Assembly: GCF_008271745.1 (NCBI RefSeq)
Contig: NZ_VKKZ01000020.1
Coordinates: 682,001 to 746,000 of the forward strand
Source: Rufibacter glacialis
Lineage (GTDB): Bacteria > Bacteroidota > Bacteroidia > Cytophagales > Hymenobacteraceae
Direction of reading: 5' to 3'
Length of the DNA stretch: 64,000 nucleotides
Both the position numbers and the translations under genes were made by a program. Below, in pieces: positions 53,891 through 62,771 of the stretch. Positions within the stretch are counted from its first letter, which is position 1. Every line of letters begins with the position of its first letter. The notes under the pieces are model-generated. The model did no database searches. It worked only from the letters and a program-made list of their open reading frames with translations, and was not told the origin of the DNA.

Positions 53891-54316
53891 TCATTGATTA
53901 TTGGTTGTCGTTAGTTTCACCTCGATGTTATTGCGGGTCGCATTGGAGTAAGGGCATACCTGGTGCGCCCGTTCAGTAAGTCGTTGCGCTTCTTCAATAG
54001 AAACATCTGAAATATTTACCGCAAGCTCTACCGCCAGTCCAAATGCACCACCTTCAAGAGGGCCAATTGACACTTTTGCAGTAACTGAGGTTTCGCCAGT
54101 CTTTGCTTTTTCCAAGCGGATGGTATGGTTCAGTGCACTATCAAAACATGCCGCGTAACCGGCTGCAAATAATTGTTCTGGATTAGTGTAATCATCGTTC
54201 GCACCGCCCATTGCTTTGGGTGGTCTTACCTGTAGATCCAAAATGCCATTATCACTTTTTACCTGACCACTTCTACCTCCGGTAGCAGTTGCCTCTGCCG
54301 TATACAAAACTTTCAT
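53891..54316 (-). CDS. ohr: Organic hydroperoxide resistance protein (Ohr, OsmC family)
   Basis: 141 aa, the typical Ohr length. The two redox cysteines appear in AAGYAACFDSAL (about residue 60) and HQVCPYSNATR (about 125); the Ohr subgroup marker ATATGGRSG is near the N-terminus. It reduces organic peroxides with lipoylated partners. Within the redox operon, 18 nt after the F420-reductase-like gene. Confidence 0.94.
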   Translation of the reverse strand: MKVLYTAEATATGGRSGQVKSDNGILDLQVRPPKAMGGANDDYTNPEQLFAAGYAACFDSALNHTIRLEKAKTGETSVTAKVSIGPLEGGAFGLAVELAVNISDVSIEEAQRLTERAHQVCPYSNATRNNIEVKLTTTNNQ

Positions 54317-54334
54317 AATTATTTGTTTTAAACG

Positions 54335-55087
54335 TTACTGATTTTGATTTCTTCCCATTTGAATTCTACGGTTTCCCGCTAAAATTTCTTCGTAGGAAGG
54401 CCAGGTAGGCTTTCTCCTCAGATCATCCATGATAAAATCCCGGATGGCAGGGGCTTTTCCTTTTTCAGCGTCAGCAAGTGCCTTCTTTAGTTCTGCTTCA
54501 TTCAATTCGGTGCAATAGGCTGGCGTGCCGGGCTGCTGTCGCCAGGATTCGGCTAGGCTTCCGGCATCAACGGTATCAAAACCTGTGATATCAACCAGTT
54601 GAGCAACCACTTTTTTATGTTCCTCGTTGTCGCCAGCTATAGAAATTGCTATTCTTCCTTCCGCACCGGCTGTTTTGCCTTTGTATTTTAGGGTGTGTTC
54701 CAGGATATTATTAAAAACCTTAACAAGCGGGCGGTTTAGTATTCCGGAAATATATTCAGTTTCGGATATTTGCTCCAGTTCAGCAATCTCACCATCCCTG
54801 AAAGGATAATAGTTGGAAGTATCCATTACCACTACATCTTGCGGTACAGCCTTCAACAAGTCCTTAGGTAAGTCTTTGTATGCTCCAAAGGGCATTGAGA
54901 AGATAATGGCATCCACGTCTTTGACCACATCGTGTATGGTGGCAGCGGTTGCGCCTAAACTGGCTGCTATCTTCTCTAATTCAGGCATTGCCCTGGTGTT
55001 GGTTACTTTTACATGATGCCCAGCTTGAGAAAATCTCTCTGCTAAAATGCTTCCTATGGCACCTGTTCCAATTATTCCTATTCTCAT
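54335..55087 (-). CDS. NADP-binding oxidoreductase (F420-dependent NADP reductase-like)
   Basis: 250 aa. N-terminal Rossmann fold MRIGIIGTGAIGSILAERF with VTNTR after the second strand, and IIFSMPFGAYKDLPKDLL. The family (COG2085) includes F420H2:NADP oxidoreductases and many enzymes using other cofactors. F420 is not expected in this phylum, so another hydride carrier is likely; this is inference. Eleven nt after the LLM monooxygenase gene. Confidence 0.85.
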   Translation of the reverse strand: MRIGIIGTGAIGSILAERFSQAGHHVKVTNTRAMPELEKIAASLGATAATIHDVVKDVDAIIFSMPFGAYKDLPKDLLKAVPQDVVVMDTSNYYPFRDGEIAELEQISETEYISGILNRPLVKVFNNILEHTLKYKGKTAGAEGRIAISIAGDNEEHKKVVAQLVDITGFDTVDAGSLAESWRQQPGTPAYCTELNEAELKKALADAEKGKAPAIRDFIMDDLRRKPTWPSYEEILAGNRRIQMGRNQNQ

Positions 55088-55098
55088 GCTGTTGATTT

Positions 55099-56457
55099 TT
55101 ACTTTATAGTCGCTTGTGGGGCTTTCGCCTCAAATTCAGCGAAGCCGTTCCGGTATGGCAGGCCCAGATGTTCTCGCAGGGTGGAACCGGAATATTCGGT
55201 TCTTAACAAACCTCTTTTTTGTAGAATAGGCACCACCTGGTCCACAAAATCAGCCAGTGAGCTCAGCCCGGTATCCCCGATGATGTTAAATCCCTTTCCG
55301 GTGCCAGCTTCAAACCATTGCTGCAGTTTATCTGCGATACTTTCAGGAGTTCCCAGGAAAACAGGATGGTAATTGATGGGGCCGTGGGCTAACACTTCCC
55401 GGATGGTAAAACCCTTCATCGCCAGGTCATAGGCATATTGGGAGCGGTGATCCTGCCGGTTGGGACGGGCGAGTTTCAATAAACGATCCGGAATGGGGGC
55501 ATCAATATCCAAGCCTGTTATAGGAATACTCAGCATATGGCTTAGATACTGTTGTCGTGAAGATGGGTCACCCAGTTCATCCAGGGCAATCCGCCTTTCC
55601 AGCGCCTCTTTCTCGGAGGAGGCAATCGAAACCCCGATGCCGTTGAAAACCGTGAACTCGTCCGGATTGCGGCCGGCCTGCCTGATACTTGAAGATAGCT
55701 GCTGCCAAAATGCCTTTGCATATTCCAGCGTGGGCGGGTTGCCGTACATGGCATCGGCCTTGGTAGCGGCAAAATCATAGCCGTACTGTCCACCACCGGC
55801 CGTGAACACCGCCGGCATGCCCTGGGGAGAGGGCGGCAGGTTGATAGGCCCTTTGGAGGAGACATATTCTCCCTTGAAGTTGATAGGCTTAATAAGCTTG
55901 TCGTCCGCAAAATGCCCGGACGCCACGTCTAATTTCAAAGCACCTTCAGGCCAGCTTCCCCACAGGCGGAGTACGGCTTCCCATACTTCCTGGGCGCGGC
56001 CATGTTTCTCTCCATGTGCCGGGGTTCCGGCAAAGTAGTTGAGCAAGGCATGGGGGTTACCAGTCGTTACTACGTTCCAGCCCATTCTTCCTTTGCTAAC
56101 CAAGTCCAGTGACCGCATGGTCCGGGCAATGCTGTAAGGCTCGTAGATGGAGGTGGACATGGTGCTGATAAGCCCAATATGGGTAGTAGCCTTAGCCATC
56201 AGCGCCATCAGGACGATAGGGTCCAGGCTGCTTCCCTGTGGGGTTGTAGCGATATCGGCACTTATTGCCGGGACATCCACCAAAAAGAACCCGTCCAGCT
56301 TTCCCTTTTCGGCAAGCTGTGCCCCTTTTATGAAAATATCATCGTTCATGAAGGCGGCTTTGTCTTCACCCGGCCACCGCCAGCCGCCCGGCTCCAGCCC
56401 TTGCCCAGCGGACAATTGCGCAATGATGTGCATTTGTCCCATATTATTTTTACCCAT
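55099..56457 (-). CDS. LLM-class flavin monooxygenase (NtaA/SnaA/DszA family)
   Basis: 452 aa. Seen: GMRW-type opening replaced by GGWRWPGEDKAAF, AQLAEKGKLDGFFLVD, EPYSIARTMRSLDLVSKGRMGWNVVT and QAGRNPDEFTVF. These match the nitrilotriacetate/sulfone monooxygenase branch, two-component enzymes that need FMNH2 from a separate reductase and oxidise S- or N-containing or other small organics. The nitroreductase of the same run could supply reduced flavin. Part of the redox operon. Confidence 0.9.
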   Translation of the reverse strand: MGKNNMGQMHIIAQLSAGQGLEPGGWRWPGEDKAAFMNDDIFIKGAQLAEKGKLDGFFLVDVPAISADIATTPQGSSLDPIVLMALMAKATTHIGLISTMSTSIYEPYSIARTMRSLDLVSKGRMGWNVVTTGNPHALLNYFAGTPAHGEKHGRAQEVWEAVLRLWGSWPEGALKLDVASGHFADDKLIKPINFKGEYVSSKGPINLPPSPQGMPAVFTAGGGQYGYDFAATKADAMYGNPPTLEYAKAFWQQLSSSIRQAGRNPDEFTVFNGIGVSIASSEKEALERRIALDELGDPSSRQQYLSHMLSIPITGLDIDAPIPDRLLKLARPNRQDHRSQYAYDLAMKGFTIREVLAHGPINYHPVFLGTPESIADKLQQWFEAGTGKGFNIIGDTGLSSLADFVDQVVPILQKRGLLRTEYSGSTLREHLGLPYRNGFAEFEAKAPQATIK

Positions 56458-56579
56458 TACTTAATCTCCTCTATTCTGAGAACCAGGATGATGCCTCGGC
56501 TCTCGGTTATTTATTCTTTCAAAAATTTTTGATTGCTTTCTTTCAGATGCACGCTTTAGCTTATATGGTATGCGGCTGC

Positions 56580-57590
56580 TCAGTTTGCTACCTCGATGAC
56601 TACCTTCCCGACATGGTTTCCACTTTCGATGCGCCGGTACGCCGCCTGGTATTCCGCAAAAGGGAAGACCTGATCGATGACCGGTTTCACTTTGTGCAAG
56701 TCCATTGCCTTAAGTAACGCGTCAAAATTTGTCCGGGGACCGATGCCTGTGCCATGAACACTCAAAGCTCGAGAAAGGATGTCTATCGGAGGTAGCCCAC
56801 CGCCAAAGCCGCTAACGAAACCCACGATGGTAATATCACCTCCTTTTCGGGTTGAGGCTGCCGATTTCACGATTGTTTTGTCTCCGGCAATATCGACCAC
56901 CTTGTCTACGCCTTTGCCGCCGGTAAGGAAAAGTATCTCCTGTTCCCAATCCGGAAAGGTGCAGTAATTAACGACTGCTTCTGCTCCTAACCCCTTTAGT
57001 ATTTCCGCTTTTTCATCCGTAGAGGTAATCGCCAGCACACGTGCGCCGAACATGCGTGCTACCTGGAGGGAAAACAAGGCAACACCACCGGTTCCTTGTA
57101 CCAGTACCGTCTGGCCCGGTTGCAGTGGCGACCCAAGGTTAAGGGCCGTCCAGGCTGTAACGGCAGCACATGGCAGCGAGGCCGCCTCGATGTAAGACAT
57201 ATAGGCAGGTAGGTGAACAATTCCATTTTCATGCACCAGGATATAATCGGCCAGCCAGCCATCACTGATCATACCCAGGCTATCGGACTGATATTCTGGA
57301 AGATTACTTCCGCCAATCCAATGCGGGTGACAATTGGCACTAACACGGTCGCCAACTTTTGCCCGTGTAACGCCCTCTCCAATTGCAAAAACTTCGCCGG
57401 CACCATCTGATAAAGGCACACCGGTTTTCTGAAATGAACCACCATACTCTCCATCCAATATCGCCTGGTCACGGTAGTTAAGGGAAGCAGCGTGTACTTT
57501 GACCAGTACCTCATAGCGGCCCGGCTTAGGGGTGGGCTCTTCATTCAAGGCCAGGCTTCGGCCTTCATTCGTAAATCGGATAGCTTTCAT
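56580..57590 (-). CDS. Zinc-independent medium-chain alcohol dehydrogenase / quinone-oxidoreductase-like
   Basis: 336 aa. The GroES-like part has HAASLNYRDQAILDGEYG and the DGAGEVFAIGEG segment; the Rossmann part has VQGTGGVALFSLQVARMFGA. Structural and catalytic zinc cysteines are mostly absent (SLNYRD replaces the metal Cys), as in zeta-crystallin/MDR quinone reductases. It probably reduces quinones or activated alkenes with NADPH. Second gene of the operon, 16 nt after the nitroreductase. Confidence 0.88.
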   Translation of the reverse strand: MKAIRFTNEGRSLALNEEPTPKPGRYEVLVKVHAASLNYRDQAILDGEYGGSFQKTGVPLSDGAGEVFAIGEGVTRAKVGDRVSANCHPHWIGGSNLPEYQSDSLGMISDGWLADYILVHENGIVHLPAYMSYIEAASLPCAAVTAWTALNLGSPLQPGQTVLVQGTGGVALFSLQVARMFGARVLAITSTDEKAEILKGLGAEAVVNYCTFPDWEQEILFLTGGKGVDKVVDIAGDKTIVKSAASTRKGGDITIVGFVSGFGGGLPPIDILSRALSVHGTGIGPRTNFDALLKAMDLHKVKPVIDQVFPFAEYQAAYRRIESGNHVGKVVIEVAN

Positions 57591-57606
57591 CTTTTTATCT
57601 TAACGT

Positions 57607-58323
57607 TTACCCGTGAAAAGTTACATTTTTAGAAATTGGGTCCCGGCCCATTTGAATGGAATTGCCCGGTGCATCGGGATCAGCGAATCCGAAAGAAATC
57701 CCGAATAGCAGCTTAAACTCATCGGAAACATTCAATACTTTCCTAGTTGTCTCTGCGAAAAAGCCCAACCCGGTCTGTGGAATTCCGGCCAGGCCATGGT
57801 CGGTAAGGGACAGAAGAAACGTTTGTGCGTACATACCCATGTCGGAAGCTACCCTGACATGGTCTCCGAAGGAGGGCATAAAGAGAAAAGCCGCATGCGG
57901 CGCATTGTAGAATTTCCAATTCAGCGCTTCGACTGCCCTGCGACTTTCCCTGTCACCGCGGGCTACACCCATCCCTTCATAGTACGCCTTCCCTTGCGCC
58001 TTCTGGCGATCGGAGTAAGTACCATAGAAATGATCGTTGTCAAAGGTGAAGTCCGGGGTGAAGTTCCCGGCTTCAAGTTCCTTCAGTAGGGCTGCAGACA
58101 GCTCTCTCAATTTATCCCCTGACACGATGTGCGTGTTCCAGGGCTGCGTGTTGCAGTTGGAGGGGGCCTGTTGGGCATCTTCCAGCACCGAAGTGATGAT
58201 CTCCCCGGGGACTGCCGTCGGCAGGAACCCGCGGCAGGATTTGCGCCTTCGGACTACGTCTTGGAAAGCCAGGCCCGTGCTTTGGCTCCCGGTATTATCT
58301 TTGGTCGATGTCGGATTTTCCAT
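57607..58323 (-). CDS. Nitroreductase family protein
   Basis: 238 aa FMN-binding nitroreductase: RRRKSCRGFLPTAVP and EDAQQAPSNCNTQPWNTHIV at the N-terminus (FMN and dimer contacts), GLAGIPQTGLGFF, and ISFGFADPDAPGN near the C-terminus. It reduces nitroaromatics, quinones or flavins with NAD(P)H. First gene of the minus-strand run; its start lies 62 nt from the 35-bp operator at 58385-58419, facing the truncated hxlR. Confidence 0.92.
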   Translation of the reverse strand: MENPTSTKDNTGSQSTGLAFQDVVRRRKSCRGFLPTAVPGEIITSVLEDAQQAPSNCNTQPWNTHIVSGDKLRELSAALLKELEAGNFTPDFTFDNDHFYGTYSDRQKAQGKAYYEGMGVARGDRESRRAVEALNWKFYNAPHAAFLFMPSFGDHVRVASDMGMYAQTFLLSLTDHGLAGIPQTGLGFFAETTRKVLNVSDEFKLLFGISFGFADPDAPGNSIQMGRDPISKNVTFHG

Positions 58324-58384
58324 ATGCCACTAAATGAATGATAGGAACCTTGCGGAGAATGATGTTGCAAATTTAACCGAATAT

Positions 58385-58419
58385 ACTTTCCTTTATATAG
58401 CACCTTACTAAAGGAGAGT
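58385..58419. promoter_or_regulatory. HxlR-type operator, copy 1
   Basis: ACTTTCCTTTA (58385-58395), 13 nt, TAAAGGAGAGT (58409-58419): an 11-bp inverted repeat with one mismatch. Copy 2 at 60003-60037 has the same arms and spacer length. It lies between the nitroreductase and the truncated hxlR start (24 nt away). Confidence 0.65.
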
Positions 58420-58442
58420 GATATTCCTATATAAATAGACCA

Positions 58443-58670
58443 TTGGCTGTAAAGAAAGCATGCAGTGATTGCCTAGCCACGGTGATGCCAGTGCGGGATG
58501 CCCTGAAGGTGATCAACGGAAAATGGAAGCTATCCATCATCATCTCCGTGGGTACCGACAATGAGCGGTTCACCGACATCCAGGAGAGCATCCCGGGGAT
58601 CAGTCCTTCATGCTTCTTTTACATATCCTTGTATTGCTCTTTTATTAATCGCTTTATAAATTGGGTGTAA
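58443..58670 (+). pseudogene. Truncated HxlR-family regulator
   Basis: From a TTG at 58443 the frame gives MAVKKACSDCLAT, then VINGKWKLSIIISVGT and ERFTDIQESIPGISP, collinear with the intact HxlR at 60061 (ATG there aligns with TTG here). After residue ~56 the similarity stops, replaced by an unrelated 19-residue tail, so the rest of the winged helix and the dimer helix are missing. Cys7 and Cys10 are retained. Probably not functional as a repressor. Confidence 0.75.
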
Positions 58671-58685
58671 AGCGATTTCAGGTGT

Positions 58686-59822
58686 TTACCCAACACCCAC
58701 TTTTCTAAAAGCCGGCTTTGGAATCTCAAGGTTTCCCCTGAGGGTATCAGACTCGTATTCGGTTCTGAATATTCCACGATCCTGCAGAATGGGAACCACC
58801 AGCTCTATAAAATCACGCTGCCCATGCGGATGGTCCTGCCGTATCATGAACATATCCATTGCCCCGGACTCGTACCAAAGCTGGACCTGGTCCGCAACCG
58901 TTTCGGCCGAACCGAAAAACAGAGGTGTCGGTAGGCTGTTTCTTGGGCGAAGGCTCAACAACTCCATATACTTCTCTACGGCTTCCTTCTCCGTTCTGCC
59001 GACAATGGGGTTCTGGGAGATGGCGATGATAAAATCCTCTGCCTTCCGCCCTTTTTCCGCCAGTTTTTTCCGTATTCTTCCTGCCACAGCCACTGTGTCT
59101 TCCAGCGTTTCGCCATGTGTAAAGGCCCCGTCCGTGTAGCTGGTGGCATGGTCAATGAATTTAGCGGAGGTACCTGCCGTGTACAGTACAGGTCTGCCCT
59201 GCACGGAACGGCTAAGGTTCAGTGGTCCGTCAACGGAGAAATAATCGCCCCGGTAGTTTAGCGTATGCATCTTGCGGTGGTCAAAATAGATCCCCCGGGC
59301 CTTATCACGGATAAAGGCATCCTCCTCATAGGTGTCCCACAAACCAATCAGGATCTCAAGGAACTCCTTGTTCATGGGGTACTGGTCTTCCTTACCCAGA
59401 TGCCCACGGCTGAAGTTTACCATACCGCCTGGGTTGGAGGTGATGGCATTAAGGGAGGCCCGCCCCTTACTGATCTTATCCAGCGACAGGATCTGCCGGG
59501 CGGCACTGTATGGATCACCGTAAGAGGAGGCGATGGTGGCAGACAACCCTATAGTCTTGGTTTTCATGCTCAGGGCCGACATGATGCTGACGCCCTCAAA
59601 CATGCTGAGGTAATGGGGTATATTGCCGGGGCCTACGTGGCTGACGTCCACCAGGAAAAGCGTGTCAAATTTGGCAGCCTCCGCCAGCTGGGCCTGCTGT
59701 ATATAAAAATCGATGTTCTCACTCGCATCTGCGGGCATATCTGGGTGTTGCCAGGCCATGTGGTTCCACCCCAAGCCATCCAAGACGGCTCCCATCTTCA
59801 GTTTCTTTCTCTTACTCATCAC
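58686..59822 (-). CDS. LLM-class flavin monooxygenase (NtaA/DszA-like), second copy
   Basis: 378 aa, distinct from the gene at 55099. AQLAEAAKFDTLFLVDVS, GDPYSAARQILSLDKISKGRASLNAITS and EEDAFIRDKARGIYFDH are family segments; the C-terminal 40 residues (VVPILQDRGIFRTEYESDTL) match those of the other copy. It is monocistronic, divergent from hxlR, with copy 2 of the operator 181 nt upstream of its start. It is likely regulated by the intact HxlR. Confidence 0.9.
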   Translation of the reverse strand: MMSKRKKLKMGAVLDGLGWNHMAWQHPDMPADASENIDFYIQQAQLAEAAKFDTLFLVDVSHVGPGNIPHYLSMFEGVSIMSALSMKTKTIGLSATIASSYGDPYSAARQILSLDKISKGRASLNAITSNPGGMVNFSRGHLGKEDQYPMNKEFLEILIGLWDTYEEDAFIRDKARGIYFDHRKMHTLNYRGDYFSVDGPLNLSRSVQGRPVLYTAGTSAKFIDHATSYTDGAFTHGETLEDTVAVAGRIRKKLAEKGRKAEDFIIAISQNPIVGRTEKEAVEKYMELLSLRPRNSLPTPLFFGSAETVADQVQLWYESGAMDMFMIRQDHPHGQRDFIELVVPILQDRGIFRTEYESDTLRGNLEIPKPAFRKVGVG

Positions 59823-60002
59823 GTTCGGACTTCTAATGTTCAGTGGCTTTGCCTGCTGTTCAATTAATTAAGCGGCAAGGGCTTATTCAGTGAAACTCAA
59901 TCTCTCTTTCAGACTTATTCTGTCGTATTACCTTTCCCATTTACCTCTCTTTCAAGATGATGAGCTGCAGCTGAATAGACTGTTGCAAAATTACGGGTAT
60001 TC

Positions 60003-60037
60003 ACTTACCTTTGTATAGTACTTTCCTAAAGGAAAGC
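60003..60037. promoter_or_regulatory. HxlR-type operator, copy 2
   Basis: ACTTACCTTTG (60003-60013), 13 nt, TAAAGGAAAGC (60027-60037). The end lies 24 nt before the hxlR ATG, exactly as in copy 1. Nested inside is CTTTCC-TAAA-GGAAAG (60021-60036). Autoregulation is likely. Confidence 0.65.
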
Positions 60038-60060
60038 GAAATACTTTTATTTTGAGGGTT

Positions 60061-60411
60061 ATGGCCAATAAAATAGGATACCTGTCCTGCCTGGACACGG
60101 TGAAGCCGGTGCGGGATGCGATTGACGTGATCAACGGCAAGTGGAAACTGTCCATCATCATCTCTGTGATGACCGGCAACGAGCGGTTCACTGATATCCA
60201 GGGGAGCATTCCTGGGATTTCCCCTAAGGTCCTGGCCAAGGAACTCAAGGACCTGGAGCAGCACCAACTGATAAAGAGGGTTGTGATAGAGGACTACCCG
60301 GTGAAGATCCTGTACAAGCCCGAACCCTACGCAGATACCCTAACTCCCATCATACAGGCCTTAAAAGTTTGGGGCCTCACCCACCGGGAAAGGATCTTCA
60401 GCAAGGCATAA
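60061..60411 (+). CDS. HxlR-family transcriptional regulator
   Basis: 116 aa from the ATG at 60061; a TTG three codons earlier is less likely. Winged-helix core VINGKWKLSIIISVMTGNERFTDIQ, GISPKVLAKELKDLEQHQLIKR, then a wing and a dimerisation helix. Cys10 (LSCLDT) is where YodB/HypR-type members carry their redox-sensing cysteine. Relatives control genes against quinones, aldehydes and disulfide stress, which fits the neighbours. Confidence 0.92.
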   Translation: MANKIGYLSCLDTVKPVRDAIDVINGKWKLSIIISVMTGNERFTDIQGSIPGISPKVLAKELKDLEQHQLIKRVVIEDYPVKILYKPEPYADTLTPIIQALKVWGLTHRERIFSKA

Positions 60412-60496
60412 ACCAGTCTTTTTGTATTGTCAACAGCCCCTGAACCCTAAATGACGTACCTATACCCTTGAGGGATTTAAAACTGAAAGTTGAGGT

Positions 60497-61564
60497 ATGA
60501 GCAGAGTAGCGTTAGTGGTGGGGATAAGCGGCATAACGGGAAGCAACCTTGCCCAGGAATTGGTAAAGCAAGGGTGGATTACCTATGGATTGGCTAGAAA
60601 CCCCTATATAAGCATGGAGGGTTTGCAGCCAATAGCTGCAGACCTGTTAAACCCCGAGAGTCTGGCAGCCGCACTCGTCAGCATTTCACCCACACAAGTG
60701 TTTTTCACCAGTTGGACCCGCATGCACACGGAGGCAGAAAACATTAGGGTGAATGCTGCCATGGTGAGGAACCTGCTGAATGCTTTGGCTCCTAAAAAAT
60801 CTGTGCAGCACATGGCGTTGGTAACAGGGCTCAAGCATTACCTGGGACCTTTTGAGGCTTACGCCCAACAGGGTTTTCTACCCGAAACACCCTTGCGCGA
60901 GGAACAACCCCGACTAGATATAGAGAACTTTTATTACGCCCAAGAGGATGAGGTATATGCCGCCGCAGTACGTGATGGCTTTACCTGGAGTGTCCACCGG
61001 CCTCACACCGTAATAGGAAAAGCGGTAGGCAACCAGATGAACCTGGGCACTACCCTGGCGGTCTATGCCGCCATCTGTCATGAGACAGGCCGTCCTTTCC
61101 AGTTCCCAGGCTCTGAGGCGCAATGGAACGGCCTTTCTGATGTGACAGATGCCCGGGTATTGGCCAAGCACCTGGTTTGGGCGTCCACCACCGAAGGAGC
61201 CCGTAATGAGGCTTTCAATATAGTAAACGGGGATTACTTCCGATGGAAATGGCTGTGGCCGCGCCTTGCTACTTGGTTTGGCGTAGAGGCCATGGGGTTT
61301 GACAGAACCATTCGTCCTTTGGAAGTTGAAATAGCCAATGACGCCCCTGTCTGGCGGGAGATAACAGAGCGGCATGGTTTACTAGAACCTGATTTGGACA
61401 AGCTTGCCTCCGCCTGGCACACCGACTTGGACCTGGGGCGCCCTATTGAGGTGATGACCGACATGTCCAAGAGCCGCAAATTAGGGTTCTTGGAATACCA
61501 GAGTACAGAGGATTCCTTTTTTGACTTATTCACCCAATTACGCACTGACCGGTTAATTCCTTAA
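60497..61564 (+). CDS. PRISE-type SDR (progesterone 5beta-reductase / iridoid-synthase-like)
   Basis: 355 aa. N-terminal NADPH loop VVGISGITGSNLAQEL and GLARNP. The family's non-canonical catalytic pair appears as TGLKHYLGPFEAY (Lys) and NFYYAQEDE (Tyr), with SVHRPHTVIG and the C-terminal NEAFNIVNGDYFRWKWLW. Such enzymes reduce activated C=C bonds of enones and aldehydes. It lies 86 nt after hxlR in the same direction, probably co-transcribed. Confidence 0.88.
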   Translation: MSRVALVVGISGITGSNLAQELVKQGWITYGLARNPYISMEGLQPIAADLLNPESLAAALVSISPTQVFFTSWTRMHTEAENIRVNAAMVRNLLNALAPKKSVQHMALVTGLKHYLGPFEAYAQQGFLPETPLREEQPRLDIENFYYAQEDEVYAAAVRDGFTWSVHRPHTVIGKAVGNQMNLGTTLAVYAAICHETGRPFQFPGSEAQWNGLSDVTDARVLAKHLVWASTTEGARNEAFNIVNGDYFRWKWLWPRLATWFGVEAMGFDRTIRPLEVEIANDAPVWREITERHGLLEPDLDKLASAWHTDLDLGRPIEVMTDMSKSRKLGFLEYQSTEDSFFDLFTQLRTDRLIP

Positions 61565-61826
61565 CCTCACTTTTTCACACACGAAAAGGAATCAGCATCC
61601 AATAAGGAGGCGAGATTGATGGACCTGCAACCTTGTATCTATTGAGATCTGTAATTGGGAAGCGCAAAGGACTGACTTAGATGAGTATTGTGTTCAACTG
61701 AGGCTTTTATAGAAAATCAATTATCTCTTCCATATCATTAGTGAGGTACAAATATTCAATATTGAAATTAGGGAAACGGGTTATGCACCACCGTCTAAAA
61801 CCCCATATTTTGCTTAAAGACCGATT

Positions 61827-61966
61827 GCAGAATAGGTGGCAAAAATAAAGTAAGTTATGTTTACCATTCAAAAGCTATTTCAACATCACTAATTATTTGG
61901 TCTAAATACGTGTTCACACTCTATTACACTTATTAAAAGTCATATAAGAATGGCTCTGGATACTCA
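61827..61966 (+). other. attR-like sequence closing island 2
   Basis: GCAGAATAGGTGGCAAAA (61827-61844) is identical to 49159-49176, and GGCTCTGGATACTCA (61952-61966) is one base different from the core and flank at 49286-49300. A CCTTGTAAA/TTTGCAAGG hairpin follows (about 61980-62010), as behind the first site. The rest of 61565-62214 has no supported gene. Confidence 0.6.
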
Positions 61967-62214
61967 GAACACATAGAAGACCTTGTAAATTAATAATTTG
62001 CAAGGCCTTCTTGTTTTCAGGGGAAATGACAGACCCATTAAATTCTTTGAACAATATTTGAACAGTAGTAGATTTCCCCAAAATTAGTATTTACTAAATT
62101 ATATATAGTATATTAGGTGGTCCGGTTCCGTTTATACAGCCTATGCCTGATGGATATACGGATATTTGCCTCCACCCAAAGAGCTAATAACCGGAGGAGG
62201 CCTTATATACAATA

Positions 62215-62221
62215 GTTGGGC
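62215..62221 (+). other. GTTGGGC half-site
   Basis: This heptamer fits the attC/attI closing rule GTTRRRY and lies 16 nt before the start of the membrane protein gene. The ~50 nt upstream show a weak inverted repeat (GCCTCC/GGAGGC). Confidence 0.3.
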
Positions 62222-62237
62222 GTAAGTAAATTTATAA

Positions 62238-62768
62238 ATGAGAAAACAGGAAATCATCGAAAGTACTGGAGCAAGGGCTTCCTTATTCTTGGGTTTGCCC
62301 TTAGGAATCTCTGCGATGGTGCTTTTTGCAATGGTATCTGTTCTCATCACAGGAGAAAGCCTCTTCCTGTTTGGGTGGTTCTTTACAAATGGAATCCCTA
62401 CTTTAGGATTGTTGGTTGCCTTTACCTTGATTCTTTGGTTTGCAGGAAAAATGTTAGCAGGAGACATCTATGCGAACAAGGGTAGGTTCTGGTCAATCAT
62501 GAAATACCCTACACTTGTCAATCTTGTAATCTGGTCAGTGTTTCTGTTGGTGTATCTAGTCGCCAATAAGGGATTAGATACTTACTTTGGACTTGAAGTC
62601 CCTTTAACATTAGCTGTGATTTCTGTTCTTTTTACACCTTTTACTGTCGGGCTTTGGATTTACAATGCAGTAGACAAAAGAATAAAAATGCCTTCGCCCA
62701 ACAAAGTGCATAGTTTAGGTTCAGCTATGCCTCCCCGCATTCTGCACGAACAGTTAGCCTTATCTTGA
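62238..62768 (+). CDS. Hypothetical membrane protein
   Basis: 176 aa with four predicted membrane helices (about 17-40, 45-68, 90-110 and 120-142), separated by short charged loops, and a cytosolic C-terminus of about 35 residues. I do not recognise a family. The stop is 3 nt before the next gene's ATG. AT-rich and possibly part of a cassette with the following gene. Confidence 0.65.
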   Translation: MRKQEIIESTGARASLFLGLPLGISAMVLFAMVSVLITGESLFLFGWFFTNGIPTLGLLVAFTLILWFAGKMLAGDIYANKGRFWSIMKYPTLVNLVIWSVFLLVYLVANKGLDTYFGLEVPLTLAVISVLFTPFTVGLWIYNAVDKRIKMPSPNKVHSLGSAMPPRILHEQLALS

Positions 62769-62771
62769 ATA

